From Whitmania pigra (Eukaryota; Annelida; Clitellata; Hirudinida; Haemopidae): a stretch of 64,000 nucleotides of DNA. The notes beneath the pieces are model-generated. The model saw nothing but the letters and a program-made list of their open reading frames with translations. It was not told the DNA's origin and ran no database searches. A program made the translations under genes and the position numbers. Location of the stretch: contig JAJTWR010000293.1 of NCBI GenBank assembly GCA_021613335.1, positions 471,001-535,000 of the forward strand, written 5' to 3'. This document shows, piece by piece, positions 50,901 to 61,796 of this stretch (position 1 is its first letter; each line of letters begins with the position of its first letter).

Positions 50901-52333
50901 TAATGATAGTGAACATTAAGAGGAATTTACAAAAGTAAAAAACTTAAAAATTAACAATAATTAATTTCTTAGGTTCATCATTATAACCTTAAATTAGCTC
51001 AATAAATTTTTCTGTTTGTGTTCCTAATTTATATTTGAATGGTAAATTTGTAAAATAATTATCATAATCAAATTTTATTGCATAATAATCAATTAGCATA
51101 ATTATTATTATATTATTGCAGCCCATCATGGCTCAGTTTAGGTGCGACTCGGGATCGAAGAATCGATGGATTTTCGACATGTTTCATTTCCTTGTTGGAG
51201 AGACCGCTATTGTTCTGTCAGGTTGTGAATTAATCATTTATCAATTAATTACTAATCAATTGCCAAGGTGAACGAATATAAATTTTGAATGGCAAATTAA
51301 TTAGCTAAGGTAGAGATTGCAATTTATTTTTGCCCACTTTTTTTGCTAGTATCATAACTTCTTTCACAGTGAAATCTGAAAGGAACACATTATTTTGTGT
51401 TTTAAAGATTTATTAATTAAATATTAAAAGGGCACAACATGTAACATTATTTGCTTGAGTTATTATACAATCTCTCACTTAACAAATCTTTTGTTTAATG
51501 TTTAATTATCATTTCTTATTATTTTCAGTTGCCACCATATTCCTCGCAGTCTCGATAAAGAAGGCAGCTCTTCCTTACTGGTTGAACTGGTTTCTAGCAG
51601 CCCACGTGTGTTGGCATGCCATCGCTCAGGTGTCCTTGGTGGCACATGACAGGCACGTGGCTTCGTTGTCGAAAGGCGAGTACTTGTTCAAGTGTCACAT
51701 ACTTAAACAATGTTAAATTGTTTTTACTCGAATGCGTTGTCTTGGTTTTTGTGGCGTGATGTTTTGCTGCCGTTTAACTTTATTGGTTGGAGATACAAAA
51801 GTATTTATTTGAAGGTGACATTTAAATTGTTTATATGAGAGTTAGGTTGAGAAACTTAATCGTCAAGATTTTCCTTAAATTTTGGATAGATTTTAAGTAC
51901 TTAGGAACAATATGATTTTACTAGTTAGTTTTTTAATTGTAATATATCTATTATTATTAATACTAATAACAGAGGTAGTAATAACTAATGTGCCAATTGA
52001 TAATTAATTGCAGCTTTAGCAGGTGAAGATTTGTTGAGAAAACACGAAATGGAAGTTGAGGCTCCCAGATCCAAGGTTCACATGTCATTCAGAATTTTTC
52101 GTAATCATTTGTATTTTTAATCCTTACAAACAATTTACTTTTGTGAGTGAAGTATCCATTAAAACTAAAAATTCAAACTTGAAATATAATTAATTCTAAT
52201 CATTGAATTTATTATTTTTCATCGACAGTCATTCTTCGCGTCACCTAAATTTCCAATCCTCGTTTTGGTGGTTTATTCCTTCGGCTCCGTGACGGCCACC
52301 CTGGTCACGACGTCTGTCATCTGCTGGGCCTGA
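44953..52333 (+). CDS. FRRS1: Ferric-chelate reductase 1-like protein (Reeler + DOMON + cytochrome b561)
   Basis: Predicted membrane ferric reductase moving electrons from cytosolic ascorbate across b-type haems. Sixteen exons: 44953-45196, 45758-45894, 46503-46597, 46826-46875, 47053-47075, 47406-47567, 48328-48429, 48919-49075, 49283-49402, 50040-50155, 50476-50562, 50681-50749, 51122-51221, 51529-51675, 52014-52075, 52229-52333, giving 591 residues, close to vertebrate FRRS1. Signal peptide 1 to about 27 (LLMLLLLLVVVFPSYEVFGF). Reeler domain about 30-175 (PLIMGFLVQGRDGEG, GTFDMT, VGEVFFRAVV). DOMON domain about 185-360 (CFVSWTP, AYVAIGLSEDARM, GDDSVTQCYI). Cytochrome b561 core about 363-560 with the four expected haem histidines: H363 (KVHGTMM), H404 (ALHQGLM), H440 (HPPLG) and H476 (MFHFLVG). 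The last intron but one starts with GC; exon 5 is only 23 nt. All phases agree. Exons 4 and 5 rest on phase plus the Reeler-end match AVVLKNVSEFWIFN. Confidence 0.93.
45634..45671. repeat. Short interstitial telomere-like tract
   Basis: Intron 1 of the FRRS1-like gene contains TTAGGTTAGGGTTTAGGGTT and a little further on the reverse motif TTAACCCTA. The tract is short and imperfect. Confidence 0.45.
46300..46442 (+). mobile_element. Possible SINE/LINE 3' end copy
   Basis: Plus-strand sequence ends AGCATGTGGCGCTTTATAAA followed by TAAACATG and TTATTAT. This matches the tail consensus of the SINE copies at 7.3 and 23.6 kb. A similar tail, GCATGTGGTGCTATATAAAT, is at 14409-14428 in TMBIM4 intron 2. 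Upstream bodies are too diverged to align by eye. Confidence 0.4.
48226..48308. repeat. (CAT)n microsatellite 20 bp upstream of FRRS1-like exon 7
   Basis: About 80 bp of CAT with CGT interruptions. It ends just before the acceptor of exon 7 (48328), so the region normally occupied by the branch point and pyrimidine tract is squeezed to about 20 bp. Confidence 0.85.
48750..48898. repeat. Tandem duplication ending beside FRRS1-like exon 8
   Basis: Two diverged copies. The first starts AGTTCACATGTTCCTATTAT, the second AGTTCACATGCTCCTATTAT. Both continue with AAATTCCTTGAAA, GTACAGCCACA and CAAGAGCA. The second copy ends 20 bp before the exon 8 acceptor. Confidence 0.8.
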
Positions 52334-53772
52334 CAGGTGGACAGAGGGTCATGCAAACCGTATCTCAATTTAAGGATGGGTGAATGGATGGATGAATGCC
52401 TATTTATATCTCACTCCATGTTTTCCACCTGTCGCCTTGAAGTCTCAATTGTATTTTACACTAATTTGTCATTATTCATCGCAAAGTTATTTTTGCAGTG
52501 AAATTATGACAGATTAAAAACTTAAATTCTCAAACGAACTGCTGCATTCAATTTCTGGAGATTTAAGCAAAGATCTTTTTTCAGCTTTGATATGAAGCTT
52601 CAAAACTGTTTCTGATTGAGTGTTGCATTTGTCCAGTGATATTTTTCATTTTAAATTTTAAAAAGTTGAAAGCTTTTATAAATAATTCTGAATATCAAAA
52701 CCAGGTTTTTGAATATTTCTTGGTATTTTGTGATAAGTTTTCCTTCATGCAAAATGCATATTTGTTACCAAACAAGAAACTGATGTTGTTTTAGCCTAGC
52801 TGTCAGGGGTTGTCAATCAACTTTTGAATTATCTCGTCAACTATCACTGTTAAAAGCCTTTATCATTATTAGATTATTATTATTGTTATTATTATTATTA
52901 TATTATTATGTTATTATATCGTTATTGTTATTATTTTTATTCATAAGCTTCATTACTTTTAAATTTTGGGTTTATAATTTCAACGAAGCACACCTCAGGC
53001 TTCATTCAAGTACTTTAATTAAGCTAAAAACTCCACAATAAAAAACAACGATAAAAAGCACAGCTGCTCTGTTATTCACCCTGATTCAGCGATTCTGCAG
53101 ACCACTATGAGGTTCGTAATGTTGATAATGTCCCGGATGTCAACGAAAATATTCTTAACAGATTGCCGAATTATGCTGACGACTGCGATTGGCGAACAGA
53201 TAAATTAAACGTTTTACAATTCATTTTAAAATCCCTAAAATAATATCAACAGAAGATACTTCTAGTGGCAATTTGAGAAGTGGACAGTATGTCTACAAAT
53301 TTCTTATCCAGGCGCTCGTCTGCTCAGCTATTCGTGATTCGTGATTCAAGAACTTTAAATGTGAATCAATTTGAATTCGAAATGTCTGCTTCCATACTTC
53401 CGACATTTACGGAAACCAAAGCGCATTATAACCATTCCTATGACCGTCAGCAACTAATTACCATCAATCTTACATGATGATTAGGTGATGCGTTATATTA
53501 CATGACAATCAATAGTCGCTAACTAGAAACAGGATCTTATGCAACAAGGATGCGTTCGTGGCTCGAATAAAAACAAGGATAACCAAATTTTTGCAACAGA
53601 AATTTTGAAATTCAAACGGAGATTTATTTTAGGCAGAGTTTTCTTTTTAAGAAAGTTTAAAATACTTATTTTATTTAAAACGGACAAAGGAAACAAATAT
53701 AAATTAACTCTTTATTAAAAAAAAAAAGATAAACCAATTTGAACAAGAAGCTGAAAAGAAAAAGCCGCAACA
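52334..53772. other. Intergenic between FRRS1-like gene and innexin
   Basis: Contains the FRRS1-like 3' UTR with an AATAAA near 53037-53042, a short TTA/ATT-rich tract near 52865-52940, and a 65-codon frame at 53280-53477 (+) with no recognised similarity. It presumably also holds the innexin promoter; no TATA box was recognised. Confidence 0.5.
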
Positions 53773-55161
53773 ATGGAGGCCTTATTGATGGTGTTCGACA
53801 AAACTAGTGGCAAAACTGGCACGGCTGACACTCCAACAGATCAACTGAGCAACAAGTATTCAGTTATCATACTCGGCATATTTGCTTTGGTGGCAACTAC
53901 TGGAAACTACTTCCACCAGCCCATCAGCTGCTACTGTCCAACTGCGTTTAGAGGAAGTGAGATTGAATTCGTTGAAAGGGTTTGTTCGAGTTTCGTTATT
54001 TTATTACATGACTTTCATTATTTAATAGGTTATAAGTTAATTATAATAATTACAACAATTAATAGTGCAGATACTTGATTAATAAATAGGTGTGCATTCA
54101 GATTTCCAATTCAGATATCAAGTAATAGTAGACCAAACAAAACCAATAATAATAGTAAATGTCCGTGTAATCACTTCAACATTTCTTGCTTTCAGGTTTG
54201 CTACACGCAGACGACGTATTACCTAAACTATGCCGAATTCGACACAAACATGCAATCAGTCAGTTACTACCAGTGGATTTCTTTGATTCTGGCCGGACAG
54301 GCATTCCTCTTCTACTTGCCCAGTTCCATTTGGAAGATCATGGGCAAGAAGTCCGGTTTGACCCTCAGCTCAATCACGGATTCCGTCAAGAGATGTCGAA
54401 GAAATCTGGATTTGGAGGAGAACGAAAAAGCTCTGCAATTCGCCTCCAACACGCTCAACAATTATCTCCACGTTCAGAACAAAAAGACCTCGGAAGGGAA
54501 AAAGAAGTGGCTCATATTCAAAGGAAATTACCTCGCTTATCTCTACATCTTCATTAAGTTTCTTTATTGCCTCAACGCAGTCGGCCAGTTGTTCATTCTC
54601 AACGCTTTCCTCGGAGACAACTACCATCTCTATGGAATCGAATTCATGGACAACATGAGGAACGGAGTGACCTGGAAAAGCTCGAGAAAGTTCCCCAAGA
54701 TCACGTTCTGCAACATCTCGATATTAGTTCCTTTCCAAAAGTTTCACGAAAGATTCATCCAGTGCGTCTTACCGATGAATCTCATATACGAAATGATGTT
54801 TCTAGTCATTTGGATGTGGTTGGTCTTCATCGGAATCGTGTCTTGCGTCAGTATGGCAAAGTGGGTTTTCCAAACCATCAGGGTCAGGAAAAGAGTGGAA
54901 TACGTCACAGATCTGTTGGTCAAATCCCATTGTTTGGATTCCTGCCACGGAGGCGAAGATGAGATAAGAAAGTTTGTCTGTGACTACCTAAGAAAGGACG
55001 GGTGCTTCATTCTAAGGTTGGTTGAAGCAAACGCAGACAAGTGGATATCTTGGCGTCTGGTGGGGGAAATCTGGAACAAATACCAGACCAAGAAACATCT
55101 GAAAAGCAAACTGAACAAAATCCATGAGACCTGCGAACTTGGAGCAAATAAATTCATTTAG
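53773..55161 (+). CDS. Innexin gap-junction protein
   Basis: Innexins form invertebrate gap junctions and hemichannels. Two exons, 53773-53979 and 54196-55161, join in phase 0 to give 390 residues, a normal innexin length. TM1 is VIILGIFALVATTGNYF. Loop 1 has the two expected cysteines (PISCYCPTAF and ERVCYTQTTYYL). The innexin signature YYQWISL precedes TM2 (ILAGQAFLFYLPSSIWKI). TM3 is YLYIFIKFLYCLNAVGQLFI. Loop 2 has FPKITFCNISI and IQCVLPMNL, again two cysteines; TM4 is MFLVIWMWLVFIGIVSCV. A basic C-terminal tail of about 120 residues follows. The start context is CAACAATGG. Loop 1 reads CYC where CWC is usual, and YYQWI where YYQWV is usual, so the copy is somewhat diverged but keeps every structural cysteine. 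Which numbered innexin it corresponds to cannot be told here. Confidence 0.96.
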
Positions 55162-55264
55162 GGATGTTTGAAAAATTGTTAACAAGTAATGGAAGACACG
55201 AAACTAAACGGGATGTACGAAGATGAACATTTCGGTTGATGTGTCACAAAGTATTGTGAAGCTC

Positions 55265-55270
55265 AATAAA
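55265..55270 (+). terminator. Probable polyadenylation signal of the innexin gene
   Basis: AATAAA lies 104 nt after the innexin stop codon. Confidence 0.6.
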
Positions 55271-56060
55271 ATAATTTTTAAAATCTTTTGCTGATAATTT
55301 TACTTTTGCAATGTTATGTTTGCCAGTAATCCTGAGATTCAATCGTAATTATTTTTAAGGATATAAGAAATGTGTGTGACATTTTGAATACAATTGAAAT
55401 GATGTAAAAAAACAGAATGAAAGACATGAGATTTGTCTTTTGAAATAATTTGTCAAATATCGTAATTCTTAATTCTATTACTTTATTCTCTAAGTTCCAT
55501 CTAATTGAATTAATGCCAATTGTAGGTGAAAAGGTATTTATCTTTAGGAAGACCTTTTGGTCAAAATCTTTATTCAAATTCAATCATTAATTAATATTTA
55601 ATCAGTAATCAGTAATTAATTCAGCTAAGTTCATGCAGAGTCTCCTGTGGATCATCGTGTAGATAGTAAGTCATGCATGAAGGACTTTCTATATTCAGAC
55701 ATGAAGTTATTCTTCAATCAGATTATTATCACGAATTTATCATCTAACTGACAAATAAATAATTCAATTAAGCCCAACCATTAATTCTATGATTAATATC
55801 ATCAAAAAAATGTCTAATATAAGTTTGAATTAGTTAAAGATCGTGTTGGCTCAGTCCGGCAAACAAGTGAAAGCTAATAATAAGTTATCAATAGAAGCAG
55901 CTTTTCAATTCAGCCCCTCACAAAACCGCCCAAAATGCCTCCTGCCATTTCGTCTGCGAAGGCTTATTTCGATAAACATTGAAGAAGGGTTTTGCGTTTT
56001 TTTCGTTAATTTATTTCTTAAAATACAAACATTTGTCTGAAGACTAAAATAAAATTCAAC
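55271..56060. other. Intergenic between innexin and gene D
   Basis: AT-rich. A short upstream frame (MPPAISSAKAYFDKH) starts at 55934 in good context (CAAAATGC), 127 nt before the proposed gene D start. It may be a uORF or an alternative start. Nothing else was recognised. Confidence 0.4.
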
Positions 56061-57033
56061 ATGTGGATGCTTTTCGAGGACACGTTCACTTGTAAAAACA
56101 GTAGGTCGAAGTTGATTTTGGATTTCAGTTATTTATTACAATTATTTATTAGTTATTTGAGTTCTAATAATGACCCTGTTTTTTTAACTCATGATCGTGA
56201 AAATATTTAAAGTAGAATCAAATAGTAAACGAAATTAAATTAAAATTGATTTAAATGATGATCAACACTGATAATGATAATCAATGAGAATGGACAATGT
56301 CAAGTTAAATTCAAAACACTGAATTTATTTCTTACGTTAAGAGGTCATCCATAAAAGACAACCACAAAAACAAAAACTTGCTAATTTTTAAAACTCATTC
56401 CTTCGTGTCCACATTCGTCCATTTTGGAATCTACCTCATTCTCGTCAGCCCTTTACGCAGATTTCATTTATTTATGATCACGAAAGGATTGGAAAAATTA
56501 CTCGTTGCGTAAATTTGTCGGTGGCCATTTTAACTTGACGACTTAATCGTTCTTAGATTTTGAGCAAACACAACATAATATCTAATCTATTATGTTTTGA
56601 ACAAACACAACATAATATCTAATCTATTATGTTTTGAACAAACACAACATAATATCTAATCTATTATGTTTTGAACAAACACAACATAATATCTAATCTA
56701 TTATGTTTTGAACAAACACAACATAATATCTAATCTATTATGTTTAGAACAAACACAACATAATATCTAATCTATTATGTTTTGAACAAACACAATATAA
56801 TATCTAATCTATTATGTTTTGAACAAACACAACATAATATCTAATCTATTATGTTTTGAACAAACAAAACAAACAAAACTTAATAGATACTAAAATTTGT
56901 TTCAACTAAAGTTCGAAATATCAGATTTCTAAACTATTTTTATTAACGTTGTATTCGAATTTCAAGTGATTCCGGAGAAACGTGCAATAAAAAACGGGTT
57001 TTCAAATTGTAAACAATTTTTTAACAATAATAC

Positions 57034-57085
<52 letters not shown>

Positions 57086-57109
57086 TAATAATAATAATAA
57101 TAATAATAA

Positions 57110-57146
<37 letters not shown>

Positions 57147-57157
57147 TAATAATAATA

Positions 57158-57213
<56 letters not shown>

Positions 57214-57221
57214 TAATAATA

Positions 57222-57264
<43 letters not shown>

Positions 57265-57280
57265 TAATAATAATAATAAT

Positions 57281-57312
<32 letters not shown>

Positions 57313-57362
57313 GAATAATAATAATAATAATAATTAATAATAATAATAAATAATAATAATAA

Positions 57363-57411
<49 letters not shown>

Positions 57412-57413
57412 TA

Positions 57414-57466
<53 letters not shown>

Positions 57467-57481
57467 TAATAATAAGAATAA

Positions 57482-57551
<70 letters not shown>

Positions 57552-59838
57552 TAATAATAATAATAATAAGAATAATAATAATATTAATTAACAATTATAA
57601 AAAATATTAATAATAACTATAATAAAAAAAATTACATCAATATATATTTCATAATTTAATTGTTACATTCCCAACAAACTGCGATTGGGACGCATAGTAA
57701 TAGCATAAACAAATTTAACTATTTGTAAATATCATTTGCGTCTCATAACTTCACCAATTTTTATTTTCGTAATTATAAAAATCAAATAAAATTACATTAA
57801 ACAAAATGACTCAAAATAATTGTTTTTTAAATCAGCCGTTGCAACATCGAGAATGATGTCCCTGTTCATCATGGTCTTTGGTCTTGCCATTTTGGCAGCC
57901 GGCATAGCTGACGTGGTCATCTACACAAGAGCATGTCCCAAGCCCATGGGCTCCTCCGAACTTGACCATTCTGCTCTGGCTGTTGGCATTTGGGGATCGC
58001 TACCGGTAAGTTGTTCATGTTTTTGTTAAATTTTAACATTAATGTTATTATTATTAGTAGTATTATTATCATCACATTAATTAAAATGTTGCTAATTAAA
58101 ATGACTGTAATAAGTAAATTACGTACAATTAGTGAACAACGTATAAATAACGATATGCATAATTAATTAATAATTGTCATTGTAAGAAGTTGTTTAGTAA
58201 ACTCTTGTTGTTCTCATCATGCAGATCATCTTCACTGGATTACTGGCTAACTTTCTCATTGACAACACTGCATTCACGGTGAGTTAGTAATTAATAAGTA
58301 AATTTGGCAATAAAAAATGTCTAATAAATTACGTTAATTGGTTATCAAGCAGATTTAGTTTAATATTTAACTAATAAAAATCAATGATTTGACATAAGTA
58401 TTTGACATTACATCACATTAAAATATTTATGTGCTGCCAAATTTATTTTATTTTGTGAATGACGTGACTTTAATTTAAAAATGAAGACTAATAAAATGAT
58501 AAAAACAATATTTTGTTAATTAAATATTTTAATAATAATAATAAGCATAATCATAATAATTGCCTTCCAAAAGGTCAAATTTCTTCAACTCTCAACTTTG
58601 GCCAGTGGTCTCATCTTTGCCCCACTCGTCGTCATCATCAGTGCAATTGACGCCGCCCTCGTTCGTACATTATCATAATTTATTACATTATATAACATTA
58701 GTAATGACTATTAGTACTTTACTGCAATATAATTATTTATACAACAATTAACTATTAATTACATTTTTTTCATTAAAATCGTTGACGTTTAGCGATTACC
58801 CAATTAAACAAGGTGTGCTGAAATAACGAATAAATTAATTAATAATAATAAAAATTTAAATACATAAGCTTTGCATCAGGAACGCTTAAGAGCTTTCATA
58901 AATCGTTTTGCGGCAATGCAAACTAAGAAATTGTCATAATTAACTGCTCAAAAACAAATAAATTAATTAATTAACTAATATTAACTATATTAACCTCGTT
59001 GGTAGTCGACAAATCGAACTTGTGGAAGCTTCAACAGCTACGCCATCTCCATTTGTTTGGCGGTTTTTGGGGGAATGGCGGTTTTCCTGATTTGGGTTCT
59101 GCTGTACAGGTTGTACTGCTCTGCCCCAGTTGAAGATGACCAGGTTAGGGTCACGTTGCGATGATGTTTATTGAAGTCAACTCAATAATTATGTTAATTT
59201 GGGTATACTATATTGTTAGATATTATTTGCCTTCGTTATGCTGATTCATAAAATGAGTGTGTTTAAACTTTAACTAGATGCGAAAATGAATTATTGCGTT
59301 ACTTTTAAATGGGATTTCTTATTAATATAATTATTATTTAGTTACCAATTAATTATTTAGTTCTTAATTGCTTGTTTAAAAGTATTTTAAATCACATTTG
59401 AATGTTCTTCAACGACAGCAAAACCTTGTAGTGGGAAGGAAAGCCCAGCGAGTCTATGCCCAGAAGGACGAGTTCATGGTCTCAAACGTCCCTCATAACC
59501 CTGAACTGAACAACGGTGGAGCAAAATCAATTGACCCTTCCTCCCTGCCAGCTCAACAGATACACGTATCCATTGGCAGGGCTGGGGCTCAAAAGTCACA
59601 AACCAACTGGGGTTATGTGCCATCACAAGGGGAATCTCAGCAAGTGGCTATGCTCCAAGCCCCCTATAATGCCAGCCCTAAGCAGCAACTGGCATTGGCA
59701 CAACTCCAGCAATCGCAGATGCAAGGCATGTCAAATGGAGGCCTTCAGAGTGGGGAACAAAACTATTACGTGACCTTCCTTCCAGGAGACAAAATAGTCA
59801 CCAATGCTTATCCTCAACTCTACAAGATGAGCGGTTGA
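56061..59838 (+). CDS. Four-pass membrane protein D (CD20/MS4A-like layout)
   Basis: Exons: 56061-56100 (predicted), 57836-58005, 58225-58278, 58574-58660, 59006-59143, 59419-59838, giving 302 residues. Exons 2-6 are secure: phases agree, and exons 3 and 4 are exactly 18 and 29 codons as in B and C. TM1 is SLFIMVFGLAILAAGIADVV. Loop 1 has TRACPKPMG. TM2 (ALAVGIWGSLP then IIFTGLLANFLI) shows the CD20-like W-G-small motif and the conserved intron. TM3 is LASGLIFAPLVVIISAIDA. Loop 2 has STNRTCGSFN. TM4 is ISICLAVFGGMAVFLIWVLL. The tail of about 145 residues is Gln/Ser-rich (QQLALAQLQQSQMQ). Exon 1 (MWMLFEDTFTCKN, donor A|GTAGGT, phase 1) is inferred from its phase; it makes an unusually short N-terminus compared with A-C. 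Intron 1 holds a minisatellite and a 565-bp TAA array. Function unknown. Confidence 0.75.
56557..56866. repeat. 37-bp minisatellite, about eight near-identical copies, with internal hairpin
   Basis: The motif TCTAATCTATTATG recurs at 56581, 56618, 56655, 56692, 56729, 56766, 56803 and 56840, exactly every 37 bp. Each unit contains AACATAAT, a 9-nt spacer and ATTATGTT, an 8-bp perfect inverted repeat. Copies differ by only one or two bases. It lies in gene D intron 1. Confidence 0.95.
57026..57590. repeat. (TAA)n mega-microsatellite, about 565 bp
   Basis: TAA repeats with occasional single-base phase slips (AATATAATAAT), AAATAA and AAGAAT variants. This is the longest simple repeat of the window, in gene D intron 1, about 245 bp before exon 2. 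Confidence 0.97.
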
Positions 59839-60018
59839 TGGTTCGAATCCTGGTGACTGTCGACAGCTTTTGGTAATCGTTGTCGTGGAGATATTGATTT
59901 TAGATTTCACCTTATTTTTATTCTTTATTTTGGTTAGAATTCGACTATTCTTTTTCGAGTTTTTAATTCCAATAGCTCCCCGATTAATCTGTATTTTACT
60001 AGTTTTTCGCAATAATTA

Positions 60019-60024
60019 AATAAA
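60019..60024 (+). terminator. Probable polyadenylation signal of gene D
   Basis: AATAAA lies 181 nt after the gene D stop codon. Confidence 0.5.
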
Positions 60025-61185
60025 ACAACAAAACCGTCCGTTAAACGTGGTGATCTATCAGAAATGTCACACTTCATCTCAACCGAGAAATATTAAACGT
60101 GAATTGCATACAATAAGATCTAAGATAAAATCGAATGAAATAAAATAAAGTTTAAAAAAAAAACAATATCCGACCATGCTCTACTTTGCTGTGTTTTTAA
60201 AATGTAGGCAGACAGAAAGTTGACTGCAAGGAGCTTCTATATAGAGGAAATGCTTCGTGAAGCCTGGAATGATGAGCTTTATCATCATCATCATCATCGT
60301 CGTCGTCGTCATTGTTTGCACTTCACGAGCGATAAACAGCTGATCCATCATTGGAAAAAGTCGAAAATATCCACCAATAAGACACGAACTTGTAGAACCA
60401 CTCGGCCCAACCGCGTGAATAATGTAACATATTTATTATTGTTCATATCATAAATAGCATTTATCGTGGTCATAATAATAATAATACTAATGATAACAAT
60501 TATAATTGCCTCGATAATTTCTTTATAGTCCACCAGAATTTCATTTCAGTTAGCTAGCTGCCGTGGTCGCTGTAGCTAGCCATTCGAGACCACTCTTCAT
60601 CGTTGGCTAAGGCACTTTTTCTTGACAGCATCCTGACATTAAGCATTGGTCTTGTAGGGGAATAAATCAATGAAAGTCTGATCATTTGAAGCTGAGGAAG
60701 GATTATTTTTTGTGCATCTGTAAACAACCCATCCGTGAGGAGGGGAACCAGAGAACTACTTGAAAGCCGAGGTGAGATTTTGAGGAGTGGGGAAAGAGAG
60801 AGATAGGGTGGATACTTAAGAGGAAGAAAGTCTGAAAATAGTGGCTCTGTAGAAGAAGTGTAAGCAAACAGCAGAAGTCTGAAGTCAGACTTTCTGTGTG
60901 CTAGCGATAAAAAAATGGTGTTCTAAAAAAGAATAGAGAGCAGAAAAGAAAACATCAGCAACATAACAATAATAATAAGAATAACAATAAGAATGTAAGT
61001 AATAAGAATAATGAGTAATAATAAATAATAATAATAATAATATTAATAGATTAAAAAAATGAAAATAATAGAAACAATAATGACAAAAATAACCTTAATA
61101 ATGATAACAAAAGCTCACAAAAAAATGGAGAAATAAAAAAATAGAACTTTAAAAAAAACTCGTGGCCTAATCTCTGCCCATCGGA
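60025..61185. other. Intergenic between gene D and the claudin-like gene
   Basis: The two genes converge here. It contains a short CAT/CGT tract at 60281-60312 and AAT/AAC-rich tracts at 60965-61110. Frames at 60220-60453 (+) and 60348-60533 (-) are low complexity and not supported as genes. Confidence 0.5.
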
Positions 61186-61796
61186 TCACTTAAGAAACTC
61201 TTCGTCGTCGATGTAGCTGCAGCAGTCCAAGAAGAGGAAGAAAATGCCGCTGAGGAGGCTCAGGGTTCCACCCACCAGGGTCATCCAGAAGCACCAGCCC
61301 AGGTAGGTGTGGTCGGAGGGGCTAGGGGAAGCTCCGTAATCCCTGTTGGCAAATCCTCCGAACACGGCCACTCCTGCGGCCTGGAAGACGACTGCAAAAG
61401 GAAAGTGATCACGTCAGGTAGAAAATTTCCCATTGACCCAACCATCCATGCATCATTCAATTTATTCATCCATGCATCGATCTATTCATCCCTCCAAAAA
61501 TTTAATCTCGGTTTACACAGAGAGCGTAAAATAGGATAGGCTGATAAAATGGCGCCTGATTTATGCGCCGAAAGAGCGCTAGGAATTCATCAACAGAGGA
61601 AGTAAAAGTGGAATTCGAAAAAAGAGAAATAAGAATTTAAAATAAAAATACTCACAGGAGACCAGTAGAGTGAAGCCGAGCATGCGGTAGACGCACATGC
61701 GAGCTCTACCGCACAACTGGAGACGAGCGACCACCTCGCAGAAGACCACCAACAGAACTCCAACCAGGTACAGGATCTGTGTGGCCAGGTGCCATC
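61186..61796 (-). CDS. Claudin/PMP22-like four-pass protein, last two exons
   Basis: Two minus-strand exons, 61656-61796 then 61186-61391, join in phase 1. The first opens WHLATQILYLVGVLLVVFCE (a membrane segment, presumably TM2), followed by CGRARMCVYRMLGFTLLVS (TM3 start). The second continues VFQAAGVAVFGGFANRDYG, a short loop, then YLGWCFWMTLVGGTLSLLSG (TM4) and a short tail ending DCCSYIDDEEFLK. The GVAVFGG, DYG, Y-x-GW-x-F-W and GG-x-LS-L-x-SG pattern is typical of the claudin/PMP22/clc-like superfamily, which forms septate junctions or modulates channels in invertebrates. The N-terminal TM1 and the W-GLW-C-C loop were not found; the incoming phase (two bases needed) defines what the upstream exon must supply. 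GC content and codon use are higher than in the neighbouring genes. Confidence 0.7.

Noticed and set aside
54186..54962. Plus-strand frames of 123 and 131 codons inside innexin exon 2
   Set aside because: Other-frame shadows of the innexin; no similarity of their own.
56557..56866. Regular 37-bp repeats resembling a CRISPR array
   Set aside because: Units are directly adjacent without variable spacers, in an intron of an animal gene; it is a minisatellite.
57334..57594. Tyr/Ile-only frame on the minus strand
   Set aside because: Lies wholly in the TAA mega-microsatellite of gene D intron 1.
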